Below are positions 1-8,537 of a DNA stretch of 64,000 nucleotides, piece after piece. How positions within the stretch are numbered: position 1 is the first letter of the stretch; every line of letters begins with the position of its first letter. This DNA is from Shewanella sp. MR-4 (GTDB taxonomy: Bacteria; Pseudomonadota; Gammaproteobacteria; Enterobacterales; Shewanellaceae): NCBI RefSeq assembly GCF_000014685.1, contig NC_008321.1, positions 186,001 through 250,000 on the forward strand, written 5' to 3'. The notes beneath the pieces were generated by a model. The model did no database searches. It saw nothing but the letters and a program-made list of their open reading frames with translations, and was not told where the DNA came from. Made by a program: the position numbers and the translations under genes.

Positions 1-1
1 C

Positions 2-994
2 AGCGTGAATCTGCCCGAAAAGGGCCAACGCCAGGCCTTAAAAGCCCTGCCTTTTATGCTGGAAGAAACCATCGCCGATGATGTGGATGCGATGCACTTT
101 ACCGTTGGCCCACGCAATGGCGATGCCCTCAGCGTGGTAGCCGTTGCCCATGAGCAAATGCAAACTTGGCTTAGCTGCTTGGCTGAAGCGGGTTTAAAAG
201 TGAAGCGTATCGTGCCCGATTGCCTCGCCTTGCCATTGCAGGAATGCCAATGGGCGGCAATGCGTTTCGGTAACGAGTTATTACTGCGTACAGGATTAGG
301 AACCGGCCATAGCCTGCCTTTACCTTGGCTGCCAGTTGCGATGAAGCAACTGACGGCACAGGCCGACGAAGTGTCGGTCGCCAGTTACACTGAGATGGAG
401 CTGGACGGCGTTGAGCTTAAGCCACAGCCGCTCGATTTACCTATGTTAGTACTGGCGCGTGGCATCTTACATGCGCCCATCAACTTACTCACGGGTGTGT
501 ATACGCCGAAGCGCGAATACAGTAAGCATCTGTTGCAATGGAAAAATGCCGCAATCGTGTTAGGTGTTGCCATTGTCTTGTCCCTAGTGAATAAGGGCTT
601 AACTATTCATCAAGTGAATGGCCAGATTGCCGATCTGAAGGCGCAGAGTGAAGCCATTTATCAACAAGTGGTGCCGGGGAATTCACGCATTGTGAATCTA
701 CGTTCGCAGATGGAAAGCCAACTGCGCGCACTCCAAGGCCAAGGCAGTGGTGCTGAGTTTTTTGCGATGCTCGATGGTTTACAGGACGCCTTTAAACAAG
801 TGCCCGAGCTGAAACCAAACACCCTAAGATTTGAGAGCGCCCGTAATGAAATCCGTATGCAAGTCACGGCCAAGAATTACGCGCAAATTGAGAAGTTTAA
901 AGAGATTGTCGGCCGTCGCTTCCAAATGGATGGCGGTACGATGAACAGCGGTGAAGATCAGGTCACCAGTACCTTAACCTTGAGGAGCAAATAA
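2..994 (+). CDS. gspL: Type II secretion system protein L, 5'-truncated by the window edge
   Basis: Inner-membrane platform protein of the type II secretion system; it recruits the GspE ATPase through its cytoplasmic part and binds GspM through its periplasmic part. The reading frame is open from the first bases, so the true start lies upstream of the window. What remains is the end of the actin-like cytoplasmic domain, one membrane segment (about residues 180-198 of the visible part, rich in V/I/L), then a coiled-coil and ferredoxin-like periplasmic domain. It ends one base before gspM, as expected inside a gsp operon. Family assignment follows from this architecture together with the adjacent gspM and gspN. 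Confidence 0.9.
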   Translation, partial: SVNLPEKGQRQALKALPFMLEETIADDVDAMHFTVGPRNGDALSVVAVAHEQMQTWLSCLAEAGLKVKRIVPDCLALPLQECQWAAMRFGNELLLRTGLGTGHSLPLPWLPVAMKQLTAQADEVSVASYTEMELDGVELKPQPLDLPMLVLARGILHAPINLLTGVYTPKREYSKHLLQWKNAAIVLGVAIVLSLVNKGLTIHQVNGQIADLKAQSEAIYQQVVPGNSRIVNLRSQMESQLRALQGQGSGAEFFAMLDGLQDAFKQVPELKPNTLRFESARNEIRMQVTAKNYAQIEKFKEIVGRRFQMDGGTMNSGEDQVTSTLTLRSK

Positions 995-995
995 G

Positions 996-1472
996 ATGGA
1001 TAATTTGCGGACTTGGTGGCAAGGGCTTGCATCGCGCGAGCAGCAAATCGTCGGCTTCGGCGCCGTTTTCTTAGTGATCGGCGTGTTTTACTGGGGCATC
1101 TGGACACCCATTGCCAATGCCGAAGCCAATGCTCTGCGCAACCTAACGGCGCAGCAGCAGACACTGACCTATGTAAAGCAAACGGCGAATAAAATCGCTG
1201 GCTTAAAACAAAGCGGCGCTAAACCGACAATGTCAGGCAGCTTAAGCTCGGTCGTTAACCAAACAGCGGGTACTTACGGATTAGTGATCACTCGTATGCA
1301 GCCTCAGGGCGATAAAATCCAAGTGTGGATGGATGATGTGCCATTCGATGCCTTACTCAATTATTTGAGTGACTTAGTGCAGAAAAAAGGCCTATCACTT
1401 GAGAGTGTTGATTTGGCAGAGGCCGACGCGGCTGGCTATGTCAAAGTAAGACGTATCCAACTAGCGCAATAG
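996..1472 (+). CDS. gspM: Type II secretion system protein M
   Basis: Small bitopic inner-membrane protein (158 aa) that pairs with GspL in the secretion platform. The N-terminus has a short cytoplasmic segment and one hydrophobic helix at about residues 18-36 (VGFGAVFLVIGVFYWGIW). A periplasmic coiled coil and a small ferredoxin-like fold follow, the usual GspM layout and length. The ATG starts one base after the gspL stop and is preceded by GAGGAG inside the end of gspL, so the two are translationally linked. Confidence 0.92.
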   Translation: MDNLRTWWQGLASREQQIVGFGAVFLVIGVFYWGIWTPIANAEANALRNLTAQQQTLTYVKQTANKIAGLKQSGAKPTMSGSLSSVVNQTAGTYGLVITRMQPQGDKIQVWMDDVPFDALLNYLSDLVQKKGLSLESVDLAEADAAGYVKVRRIQLAQ

Positions 1473-1486
1473 GTTAAGGTGTAGCT

Positions 1487-2248
1487 GTGAGTTTGATAAA
1501 AAAAATCATTATAGGTGTACTGGTTTATTTAGTGTTTTTACTGGCGTTATTTCCCGCCAGTGTTGCTGTGCGCCTCGCACCACTGCCTGCAAATGTGGGG
1601 ATTTCTGGCGTGAGTGGCAGTATTTGGTCTGGCAGCATAGAAACCTTAAATCTGCAGCAACGCCAATTGGAACAAGTACGCTGGGAGCTGAGCCCTTGGG
1701 CGTTGTTTTTAGGTAAAGTGAAGCTGGATTTTCAAGTGGGTAGCCGTGCAACTCCAGTGAGTGCCAAAGGGTTAATCACTTGGTCTATGGGCGGTATCAG
1801 CGCTCAAGGATTGCGTTTTGAAGCGCCCGATAGTTTCTTGATTGGCAATGCTAAACTGCCCTTTAGAACCGAAATTAACGGTGAAGTCAGCCTGCTGGTG
1901 GAAATCCTAGAGCAAGGTAAACCTTGGTGCGAGCAGTTATCGGGCAAGCTGTTTTTAAATCAAACCGATGTGAAGAACCAATTCGGTAATTATCCACTGG
2001 GTAATATCGAACTGGGGCTGAGTTGTGTTGAGGGTAAAGCCCAGCTTGCTACCGATGAGAGCAAAAACCAGTTGGGGATTATCGGCACGCTGCAGCTAGA
2101 TGAAGGCAATATGGTCAAGGTTGCCGCTAAGATTAAAGAAACCAACGAACAGCCAGAAGATATGCGTAAATCCCTCGGTATGCTCGGCAAGCGTGGTAGC
2201 GATGGTTACTTCCCTGTGGTTTATCAAGGCCGTATTCCAGGGCTTTAA
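1487..2248 (+). CDS. gspN: Type II secretion system protein N
   Basis: Last gene of the gsp operon. It has an N-terminal membrane anchor at about residues 7-28 and a beta-rich periplasmic body with two Cys residues (about 147 and 179, in PWCEQ and LSCVE) that could form a disulphide. GspN is an accessory component found in only some type II systems. It uses a GTG start 14 bases after gspM with AAGGTG upstream. The length of 253 aa is typical. A bidirectional hairpin terminator follows at 2277-2300. Confidence 0.9.
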   Translation: MSLIKKIIIGVLVYLVFLLALFPASVAVRLAPLPANVGISGVSGSIWSGSIETLNLQQRQLEQVRWELSPWALFLGKVKLDFQVGSRATPVSAKGLITWSMGGISAQGLRFEAPDSFLIGNAKLPFRTEINGEVSLLVEILEQGKPWCEQLSGKLFLNQTDVKNQFGNYPLGNIELGLSCVEGKAQLATDESKNQLGIIGTLQLDEGNMVKVAAKIKETNEQPEDMRKSLGMLGKRGSDGYFPVVYQGRIPGL

Positions 2249-2276
2249 TCTTAGATAAGCTTGTGCATGATTCGAT

Positions 2277-2300
2277 AAAGGCACCTTAGGGTGCCTTTTG
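2277..2300. terminator. Bidirectional terminator between gspN and yrfG
   Basis: AAAGGCACC, a TTA loop and GGGTGCCTTT make a symmetric GC hairpin with A-run and T-run on opposite sides. It can end both the gsp operon and the convergent nucleotidase gene. Confidence 0.8.
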
Positions 2301-2312
2301 TATCTTAAGGGA

Positions 2313-2975
2313 TTAACCCGCCAGATCGGCAAACAGCAGACGATAGTCGCTAATAGCAGGAAAATCATTGAAGGTTTTAGCCGGTTTTTGGCTATCGGGA
2401 TTGCTGATCCCCAGCTGATGCCCCACGCCCGCTAAGCGCGCCGCATTTAAAATAGGCTCGCTATCATCGATAAACAGGCAGCGCTCTGGCACTAGGGCGA
2501 ATTTTTCAAATAGCGTTTGCCAAAATTGTGGGTGTTCCTTGGGATAACCCGTTTCATGGCTTGAAATCATCGCATCTAAGCCGCTAGCCAGTTCAGTGTG
2601 CTCCAGCTTAAGCGCAAGACTCTTAGGGTGGGCATTGGTGACTAAGATACGTTTTTTCCCTGCGGCGGCGAGGGCATCGAGAAAAGGCATACTGTCTTGG
2701 CGCAGCTGAATACGGTCAACTAAGTTACGGTGAAGCCCCATAATGTCGAGCTGCAGCTCGGATTGCCAATAATCGAGGCAATACCAATCTAACGTGCCCG
2801 CGACTCTGCCGTAGGCTTGTTCTACCAGTTGTTGTGCCTGGCACTGGCTTAATCCCCGTTGCTTGCTCAGCTCCTGCGGCACCAGACTCAACCAAAAATG
2901 GTTATCAAAGTGCAGGTCGAGCAGGGTGCCATCCATATCGAGCAGTACTGTATCAATCTTCTTCCAGTCAAACAT
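2313..2975 (-). CDS. yrfG: HAD-family GMP/IMP nucleotidase (YrfG type)
   Basis: HAD-superfamily phosphatase of 220 aa, expected to dephosphorylate purine 5'-nucleotides. The catalytic motif DMDGT is at residues 13-17 (D13 nucleophile, D15 acid/base), followed by a helical cap, the motif II threonine in VTNAHPK, and the motif IV acidic pair in LFIDDSE. The start at 2975 (MFDWKK) was chosen because AGGAC precedes it and known family members start just before the DxD motif; a start at 3023 would add 16 unlikely residues. The subfamily name is from recall of E. coli YrfG; a general HAD hydrolase is the safe call. Confidence 0.8.
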   Translation of the reverse strand: MFDWKKIDTVLLDMDGTLLDLHFDNHFWLSLVPQELSKQRGLSQCQAQQLVEQAYGRVAGTLDWYCLDYWQSELQLDIMGLHRNLVDRIQLRQDSMPFLDALAAAGKKRILVTNAHPKSLALKLEHTELASGLDAMISSHETGYPKEHPQFWQTLFEKFALVPERCLFIDDSEPILNAARLAGVGHQLGISNPDSQKPAKTFNDFPAISDYRLLFADLAG

Positions 2976-3256
2976 GGGATGTCCTGTGTGGTTAACATAT
3001 GCTTGGAAAGCGGTGGTTAGCAATTCCGAACAAATAAATATGTTTTCAGATGTATTGGCTTTGCGTCATTTTTATTTGGTAGTTATTTTGTTTCTTGTTT
3101 AATAGGTCAGTCGAAAAGATGAAACCGTAAACTCTACTCTATCTTGGGTAACCTCCCTAGATTGTGTGAGTAAGAGCTCAATTTATTCACATAGGTTAAT
3201 TTTACCCAGATTTTAGTTATGTATCTTAATAGGTCTGTTCGACATTTCTATAAATA

Positions 3257-3664
3257 ATGATTTCAAAGTACAAGGGGCTGAATGACGACTCACTTGCATT
3301 TTATTTCGGGTTTACCTCGTTCAGGGCCAACATTACTTGTGGGAGTTTTGAGTCAAAACCCATATTTCCTTACTTCACAACTGCAATAAGTTGTCCTGAT
3401 GCTAATGGAGGCGGCGGAGGCTTGCAGCATCAAGGCTGGCGTTTTGAGGTGCCCGTTGGCTTGTTCCATTGGCAAGCGGATATTAGTAGTAGCATGGGCA
3501 ATACCACGATCAAGACCGACTTAGATGGCACCGATTGGTATGCGGGAGTGCGTTTCAGTTACCAATTTAGTGATGCTTGGTCTGTAGGTTTAGGATATCA
3601 ATACATTGATATTGAACCGAATGACCTATTGAGCTATCAACTCAATCTGCGTTATCAGTTTTAG
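3257..3664 (+). pseudogene. Remnant of an outer-membrane beta-barrel protein
   Basis: The last 80 or so codons look like the C-terminal strands of a small outer-membrane barrel: alternating aromatic/polar residues (WYAGVRFSYQF, AWSVGLGYQYIDIE) and a terminal LNLRYQF ending in Phe, the barrel-assembly signature. The N-terminal part does not fit: there is no signal peptide, the first 50 residues are low in strand character and contain two Cys, and a Gly run (GGGGG) separates the halves. No good ribosome site precedes the ATG. I read this as a gene whose 5' part was deleted or replaced, with the junction near 3400-3430. A short functional protein cannot be excluded. Confidence 0.5.
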
Positions 3665-3678
3665 TTTATGTCGACATT

Positions 3679-3702
3679 AAAAGGGGCTTAGCCCCTTTTT
3701 TG
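3679..3702 (+). terminator. Rho-independent terminator after the barrel remnant
   Basis: AAAAGGGGC, a TTA loop and GCCCCTTTTTT form a strong hairpin with a T-run 15 bases after the stop codon. Its survival suggests the remnant was once a real transcription unit. Confidence 0.8.
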
Positions 3703-3901
3703 TTGGTGAGTTTTCGCGATAAAAAGCGGAAAGTTTTAACCGCTTCTCCTTTGTCGTGGCTGAGTATGTGATTTAAATCCCATGGCTTGGATGGTGGTCT
3801 TTGGAATAGCCGCACTAAATTCAGGTTGTAGATTAAAGACAGGATAGTAAGATTGTCACTTATCCTAGTTAGTTTGTTGCTATTTTTATCCAGGGGCAGT
3901 T

Positions 3902-4453
3902 ATGTCGCAGCGGCACCATAAGCCGGAAATCTTACATACCGAAGTTGTCGCTAAGAGCCGCTTGTTTCAAATCGAACAGGTCCATCTTAAATTCTCCAAC
4001 GGTGTCGAGCGCCAGTATGAGCGGATGAAAGGTGGTAGTCGTGGCGCTGTGATGGTGGTGCCCATTCATCAAGGCAACATGCTGTTAGCCCGTGAATATG
4101 CCGCTGGCACCGACAATTACGAGCTAGGTTTTCCTAAGGGATTAATCGACCCAGGTGAGCAAGCTATCGAAGCGGCCAATCGAGAATTGCAGGAAGAAAT
4201 CGGTTTTGGGGCGCGTAAGCTGACACTGTTGAAAGAACTTAGTCTTGCACCGGGTTATTTCTCTAGCAAGATGCAAATTTTCATAGCAGAAGATTTATAT
4301 GAAAGCCGCCTCGAAGGCGATGAGCCAGAACCCATAGATGTGGTGCCTTGGGCATTGGCCGAGTGGGAAGCGTTACTCGATAATAGCGATTTTTCCGAAT
4401 CTCGTAGTGTGAGCGCATTGTTTTTAGCGCAGAAACACTTACAACTTAAATAA
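3902..4453 (+). CDS. nudE: ADP compounds hydrolase NudE (Nudix)
   Basis: Nudix hydrolase of 183 aa acting on ADP-linked metabolites such as ADP-ribose, Ap3A and NADH. The Nudix box is complete: G80, E86, R94-E95, E98-E99, G101 (GLIDPGE...RELQEEIG). The ATG at 3902 follows CAGGGGCAG. It leads a three-gene unit with cysQ (70-base gap) and a GNAT acetyltransferase; nudE beside cysQ is a common gammaproteobacterial pairing, and both remove potentially toxic nucleotide by-products. The 240-base stretch upstream (3665-3901) contains only the preceding terminator and no feature I can assign. Confidence 0.93.
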   Translation: MSQRHHKPEILHTEVVAKSRLFQIEQVHLKFSNGVERQYERMKGGSRGAVMVVPIHQGNMLLAREYAAGTDNYELGFPKGLIDPGEQAIEAANRELQEEIGFGARKLTLLKELSLAPGYFSSKMQIFIAEDLYESRLEGDEPEPIDVVPWALAEWEALLDNSDFSESRSVSALFLAQKHLQLK

Positions 4454-4523
4454 TCTTTTTCGTTAAAGCGTTCAGCAACTGAGTGCTTGTAAATCATTCG
4501 CGAAGTTTGCGATTGGAGTGGTT

Positions 4524-5336
4524 ATGAAGCCAGAAGAGTTAATCGACGAGGTGATTGCGATAGCAACGGATGCGGGTCGCACTATTCGTGAGATTTACCT
4601 CAAGGGTAATTTTGAGCGAGAAACCAAGTCTGATAATACCCCCGTCACCTCGGCGGACTTAGCGGCGAATAAGCTCATCTGTGAGCGCTTAGCCGCATTG
4701 ACGCCCGATATTCCTATCCTGTCTGAAGAGGCTGCCGATATTCCCCTAAGCGTGCGCGAAGGCTGGAAACGTTATTGGTTAGTCGACCCTCTCGATGGTA
4801 CGGGGGAGTTTATTGCAGGTAGTGGTGACTTTTCGGTGATCATCGCGCTGGTGGAACACAATCGTCCAGTAATGGGTGTGGTGTATGTGCCGATGACGCA
4901 GGTGTGTTACTACGCTATCGCTGGATTAGGTGCCTATAAACGGACCGATAAGCAAGAAGTGCGTATTAGCAGTCGGCAAATTCAGCACCGTGAACAAGTT
5001 TCTCTTAGGTTAGCTGTGAGTCGTCGTCAGGACCCTCAATCTGTGTTGACCCTGTTCAATCAGCCTAAGCACTGTGAGCTGGTGGTCATGGGCGGTGCGG
5101 CCTTGAAGAGTTGTCTTGTTGCCGAAGGACGCGCCGATTGTTATGTGCGAGTCGGGCCTACGGGAGAGTGGGACACCGGCGCCGCGCAGATCATTATTGA
5201 GGAAGCGGGTGGCCAGCTCATGGATACCGAACTGCAACCTTTGACTTATAACGAGCGTGAGACGCTTGAAAATCCCAACTTTATTGTTGTTGGTGCGCCC
5301 AATTTAGAGTGGGATAAAATTTTAATTGGTGAATAG
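4524..5336 (+). CDS. cysQ: 3'(2'),5'-bisphosphate nucleotidase
   Basis: Converts 3'-phosphoadenosine 5'-phosphate (PAP) to AMP, clearing the by-product of sulphate assimilation. It is a Mg-dependent, lithium-sensitive phosphatase fold: metal-binding Glu in LSEEA (68-69), DPLDGT at 88-93, and the second signature GEWDTGAAQ in the C-terminal half. The ATG at 4524 is preferred over a GTG two codons upstream because GGAG ends five bases before it. At 270 aa it is slightly longer than E. coli CysQ. The next gene starts six bases after the stop. Confidence 0.92.
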   Translation: MKPEELIDEVIAIATDAGRTIREIYLKGNFERETKSDNTPVTSADLAANKLICERLAALTPDIPILSEEAADIPLSVREGWKRYWLVDPLDGTGEFIAGSGDFSVIIALVEHNRPVMGVVYVPMTQVCYYAIAGLGAYKRTDKQEVRISSRQIQHREQVSLRLAVSRRQDPQSVLTLFNQPKHCELVVMGGAALKSCLVAEGRADCYVRVGPTGEWDTGAAQIIIEEAGGQLMDTELQPLTYNERETLENPNFIVVGAPNLEWDKILIGE

Positions 5337-5342
5337 TTTTAC

Positions 5343-5786
5343 ATGCAGTCGATTCGTCCAGTATTAAAGTCAGAGTTAGCCGACGTTTTTCAACTCGAAC
5401 AGGCTATCTTTGGCGACCATTGTTATCCCGATTTTTTCTTTCGCCAAGGATTTGATTGTTGGCCAGAGCATTTTCTGGTTGCCGTAGATGATGGCGGTAA
5501 GTTGTTAGGCTATTTGCTCTGCGCTCAAAGTGGTGACCCTGCTTGTATGTGGATTCTCTCCGTGGCGGTGAGTGAGCAATCCCGCGGGCGAGGCATTGGC
5601 AAACAATTAATCCAACAATGTTTAACTCAGCTACCGCCTCAGGTTAAGCGGGTGGATTTAACCGTCGATCCCCACAACCCAGCCCATGGTTTGTATCAGC
5701 GTTTAGGGTTTGTCGATACTGCCTTCGAAGCGGACTATTTTGGCGCAGGGGCAGATAGAGTCGTGATGAGTTATCACTGCCGCTAG
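5343..5786 (+). CDS. GNAT-family N-acetyltransferase (RimI-like)
   Basis: 147-aa acetyltransferase with the acetyl-CoA binding motif A at about residues 74-93 (SVAVSEQSRGRGIGKQL, containing Q/RxxGxG/A) and a C-terminal LYQRLGF motif typical of GNAT enzymes. The substrate is unknown. It resembles RimI-type protein N-acetyltransferases in length but lacks enough distinctive features for that name. It is the third gene of the nudE-cysQ unit, starting six bases after cysQ, and a terminator follows. Confidence 0.75.
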   Translation: MQSIRPVLKSELADVFQLEQAIFGDHCYPDFFFRQGFDCWPEHFLVAVDDGGKLLGYLLCAQSGDPACMWILSVAVSEQSRGRGIGKQLIQQCLTQLPPQVKRVDLTVDPHNPAHGLYQRLGFVDTAFEADYFGAGADRVVMSYHCR

Positions 5787-5803
5787 GTAAAAGTTCAACC
5801 TCG

Positions 5804-5837
5804 AAATGGCGCCCTCGATTGAGGGCGTCATTTTTTT
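5804..5837 (+). terminator. Terminator after the nudE-cysQ-GNAT unit
   Basis: CGCCCTC, loop GATT, GAGGGCG followed by TCA and a seven-T run. Confidence 0.8.
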
Positions 5838-6016
5838 ATGCGTTAAAAGTTAAGTTCCTTCCAAGGTTTCCATCGAGCGATTGCCTCGAAGTTAGCCCTT
5901 CTTCCCTCATTTTTATGCCTTTTATTTCATGCTGTACGCAAAATAAACTTATTTTGAACGTTGTTTTTTATTTTTGAGACTGTTAATCTCACTGCATTCA
6001 ACAGGGAGTGAGACCT

Positions 6017-6628
6017 ATGGCGAGACGCAAAGAACATAGTCATGATGAGATTCGTGCTATGGCAGTAGAGGCGGCAATGGCATTGCTGCAACAGCAAGGG
6101 ACACAAGAACTGAGTTTACGCAAGATTGCTAGCCAGATTGGCTATGTGCCGAGTACCTTAATCAATATCTTTGGTAGTTATAACTACCTACTGTTAGCCG
6201 TTTCTGAGGCAACGTTGCAGGCGCTGATGCACCAGCTCTCCGAGGTAAATGCTGAGAATAGTCGCAATCAAATCATTAGCATGGCGCAAAAATACGCTGA
6301 GTTTGCCCATGCACAGCGCCAATGTTTTAAGTTGGTATTTGAACTGCAGTTACTCGACAGTGAACCTTTGCCCGAATCCCAAGGCCAACTTATCGCAGGC
6401 TTATTCAGTTTAATTGAACGTGAGTTAGCCTTGTTGTTCCCCAATAAGACGGCTGCACAGCAACTCCAAATGAGCCGAGTACTCTGGGGCGGCATCCACG
6501 GCCTCACCGCCTTATCACTGGATAATAAATTGTTTGCCGATACGGCATCTTTACCCGCTTTGTTAGAAAGTCATGTGACAGGATATTTACAGGGAATGGG
6601 TTATCAGAGGGAAGCATCATGCTGCTAA
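6017..6628 (+). CDS. TetR-family transcriptional regulator
   Basis: 203-aa repressor-like protein with an N-terminal helix-turn-helix at about residues 30-55 (LSLRKIASQIGYVPSTL, then FGSYNYLL) and a variable ligand-binding C-terminal region. The ATG at 6017 (MARRKE) is chosen because AGGGAG lies eight bases upstream; an in-frame GTG at 6008 overlaps that site. The gene overlaps the start of the downstream transporter/acyltransferase by 10 bases, so it probably regulates its own operon in response to a lipid or fatty acyl signal. That ligand is inference. Confidence 0.85.
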   Translation: MARRKEHSHDEIRAMAVEAAMALLQQQGTQELSLRKIASQIGYVPSTLINIFGSYNYLLLAVSEATLQALMHQLSEVNAENSRNQIISMAQKYAEFAHAQRQCFKLVFELQLLDSEPLPESQGQLIAGLFSLIERELALLFPNKTAAQQLQMSRVLWGGIHGLTALSLDNKLFADTASLPALLESHVTGYLQGMGYQREASCC

Positions 6629-8481
6629 CAAAACGTTTTTTACCGTATTTTGCAACCCAATGCCTTGGGGCGCTTAACGACAATATCTATAAAAATGTGT
6701 TGTTGCTGCTGGTTACCTTCAGCCAAGTCAACGATTTACCTATTAGTGTCGACATGTTTGTCAATTTGGCGGCGGGGGTCTTTATCCTGCCGTTTTTCCT
6801 ATTTTCGGCCCATGCAGGCGTGGTGGCCGACAATATGGATAAGGCCAAACTTATCCGCCGATTAAAACTGCTCGAAGTCATCATTATGTTCAGTGCCGCT
6901 GCGGCCATCGTGAGCGAAAATTATATGATGATGTTATTACTGTTGTTTTTAACCGGTAGTCAGTCAGCTTATTTTGGCCCGGTCAAATATTCCCTATTAC
7001 CTCAAGCCTTAAAAGAGGATGAGTTAGTGACGGGCAATGCCTGGGTTGAGATGGGGACGTTTCTGTCTATCTTGATTGGTACCTTGAGTGCCGGGATTTT
7101 AGTATCTGAAAACAATGCCACCCTATGGTCGGCCATCACGGTCGCGAGCCTTGCCTTGGCGGGGTATTTATCTAGCCGCGCGATCCCTGCTTTACCGCCG
7201 CAGGGCACAGTAGAAAAAATCCAATTTCTTCCATTATCAGGCACTTGGCGCACCATAAAGAAGGCTCGCCAAACGCCTTCGATTTGGATGGCCATCCTCG
7301 CCATTAGCTGGTTCTGGTTCTTGGGGGCCACATATCTGACCCAATTCCCTAACTTTGCCAAGCTGCATTTGCATTCTGGCGCGACTGTAGTGTCGCTGCT
7401 GCTGGGGATGTTCTCTATCGGTATTGCGGTGGGCTCCTTTGTCTGTGAGCGTTTTTCTTTTGGCCATGTGGAGTTAGGCTTGCTGCCCTTTGGGGTGCTA
7501 GGGTTAACTGTATTTGGTGTGGACTTGCTGTGGGCGATTCCTTCTGCACCTGCGGATGCGCAGTTTGTCTATGGCTTACACTCCTTTATTGCCGAGCAGA
7601 AGCATTATCGAGTGATGTTGGACTTCTTTATGATTGGTGTCAGCGGTGGTCTGTTTATCGTGCCTCTGTACGCCTTTATTCAAGCGCGCTCCGCTAAGGG
7701 AGAATGTGCGCAAGCGATTGCCGCGAATAACATTATGAACTCGCTGTTTATGGTGGCGTCGGCGTTGTTGTCTATGCTGTTACTCGGGGTGGCTGGCTTG
7801 AGTATTCCACAGTTATTCTTACTGCTGGCGGTGATGAACTTTGTGGTTGCGCTTTACGTGTATTCGCAGGTGCCTGAGTTCACACAACGATTTATCAGTT
7901 ACTTACTCAGCCATGTGATGTATCGGGTGACTGTGACTGGGCGAGAAAAGATCCCAAAAGAAGGCGCTGGCATCATAGTCTGTAACCATGTGAGCTATGT
8001 GGATGCGTTGATTATTATGGGAGCCTCGACCCGGCCGATTCGTTTCGTGATGGATAAATCCATCAGTGAAATCCCAGTGCTGAAATACCTGTTCCGCCAT
8101 GCCGGGGTGATCCCGATTTGTTCGCCGCGTCAGAGTGAGGCAACTTACAATCAAGCTTTTGAATCGATTCATGAGGCGTTAGCGAATGGCGAATTGGTAT
8201 GTATCTTCCCCGAAGGCCGCTTAACCCCCGATGGTGAACTTGGTGAGTTCCGTCCCGGTATCGATAAAATCTTGGCCCGCGATCCCGTGCCCGTGATCCC
8301 TATGGCGCTCAATGGCCTGTGGGGCTCTTACTTTAGTCATAAGGATGGCCATGCATTGACCACAATGCCGAAACGCTTTTGGTCCAAGGTATCGGTGAGC
8401 TTAACGGATGTGGTGGATGGACAAAATGCTGATCGGCACTCGCTCAGGGATAGTGTCGCGAATCTACTCAATAAGTCCTAA
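6619..8481 (+). CDS. MFS lysophospholipid transporter fused to a PlsC acyltransferase
   Basis: Two-domain inner-membrane protein of 620 aa. Residues 1 to about 410 are an LplT-like major facilitator with roughly 12 hydrophobic helices (N-terminal FATQCLGALNDN is typical of the family). Residues 430-600 are a PlsC acyltransferase with the catalytic NHVSYVD motif (H457, D462) and the substrate motif FPEGR (530-534). The likely role is flipping lysophospholipid inward and re-acylating it, or acylating a glycerophosphate substrate. E. coli splits this job between LplT and Aas; here the AMP-binding acyl-ACP synthetase domain of Aas is absent. It overlaps the TetR gene by 10 bases. Confidence 0.88.
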   Translation: MLLTKRFLPYFATQCLGALNDNIYKNVLLLLVTFSQVNDLPISVDMFVNLAAGVFILPFFLFSAHAGVVADNMDKAKLIRRLKLLEVIIMFSAAAAIVSENYMMMLLLLFLTGSQSAYFGPVKYSLLPQALKEDELVTGNAWVEMGTFLSILIGTLSAGILVSENNATLWSAITVASLALAGYLSSRAIPALPPQGTVEKIQFLPLSGTWRTIKKARQTPSIWMAILAISWFWFLGATYLTQFPNFAKLHLHSGATVVSLLLGMFSIGIAVGSFVCERFSFGHVELGLLPFGVLGLTVFGVDLLWAIPSAPADAQFVYGLHSFIAEQKHYRVMLDFFMIGVSGGLFIVPLYAFIQARSAKGECAQAIAANNIMNSLFMVASALLSMLLLGVAGLSIPQLFLLLAVMNFVVALYVYSQVPEFTQRFISYLLSHVMYRVTVTGREKIPKEGAGIIVCNHVSYVDALIIMGASTRPIRFVMDKSISEIPVLKYLFRHAGVIPICSPRQSEATYNQAFESIHEALANGELVCIFPEGRLTPDGELGEFRPGIDKILARDPVPVIPMALNGLWGSYFSHKDGHALTTMPKRFWSKVSVSLTDVVDGQNADRHSLRDSVANLLNKS

Positions 8482-8499
8482 CTTAACTAGATAGATAAA

Positions 8500-8537
8500 G
8501 AAAACCGTGGCAGTTAGCACACGGTTTTCTTGTTTTT
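8500..8537 (+). terminator. Terminator between the transporter/acyltransferase and mnmH
   Basis: AAAACCGTG and CACGGTTTT enclose an 9-10 base loop, followed by CTTGTTTTT. The A-run on the left side may also serve the convergent mnmH gene, whose stop codon lies in the T-run. Confidence 0.75.
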
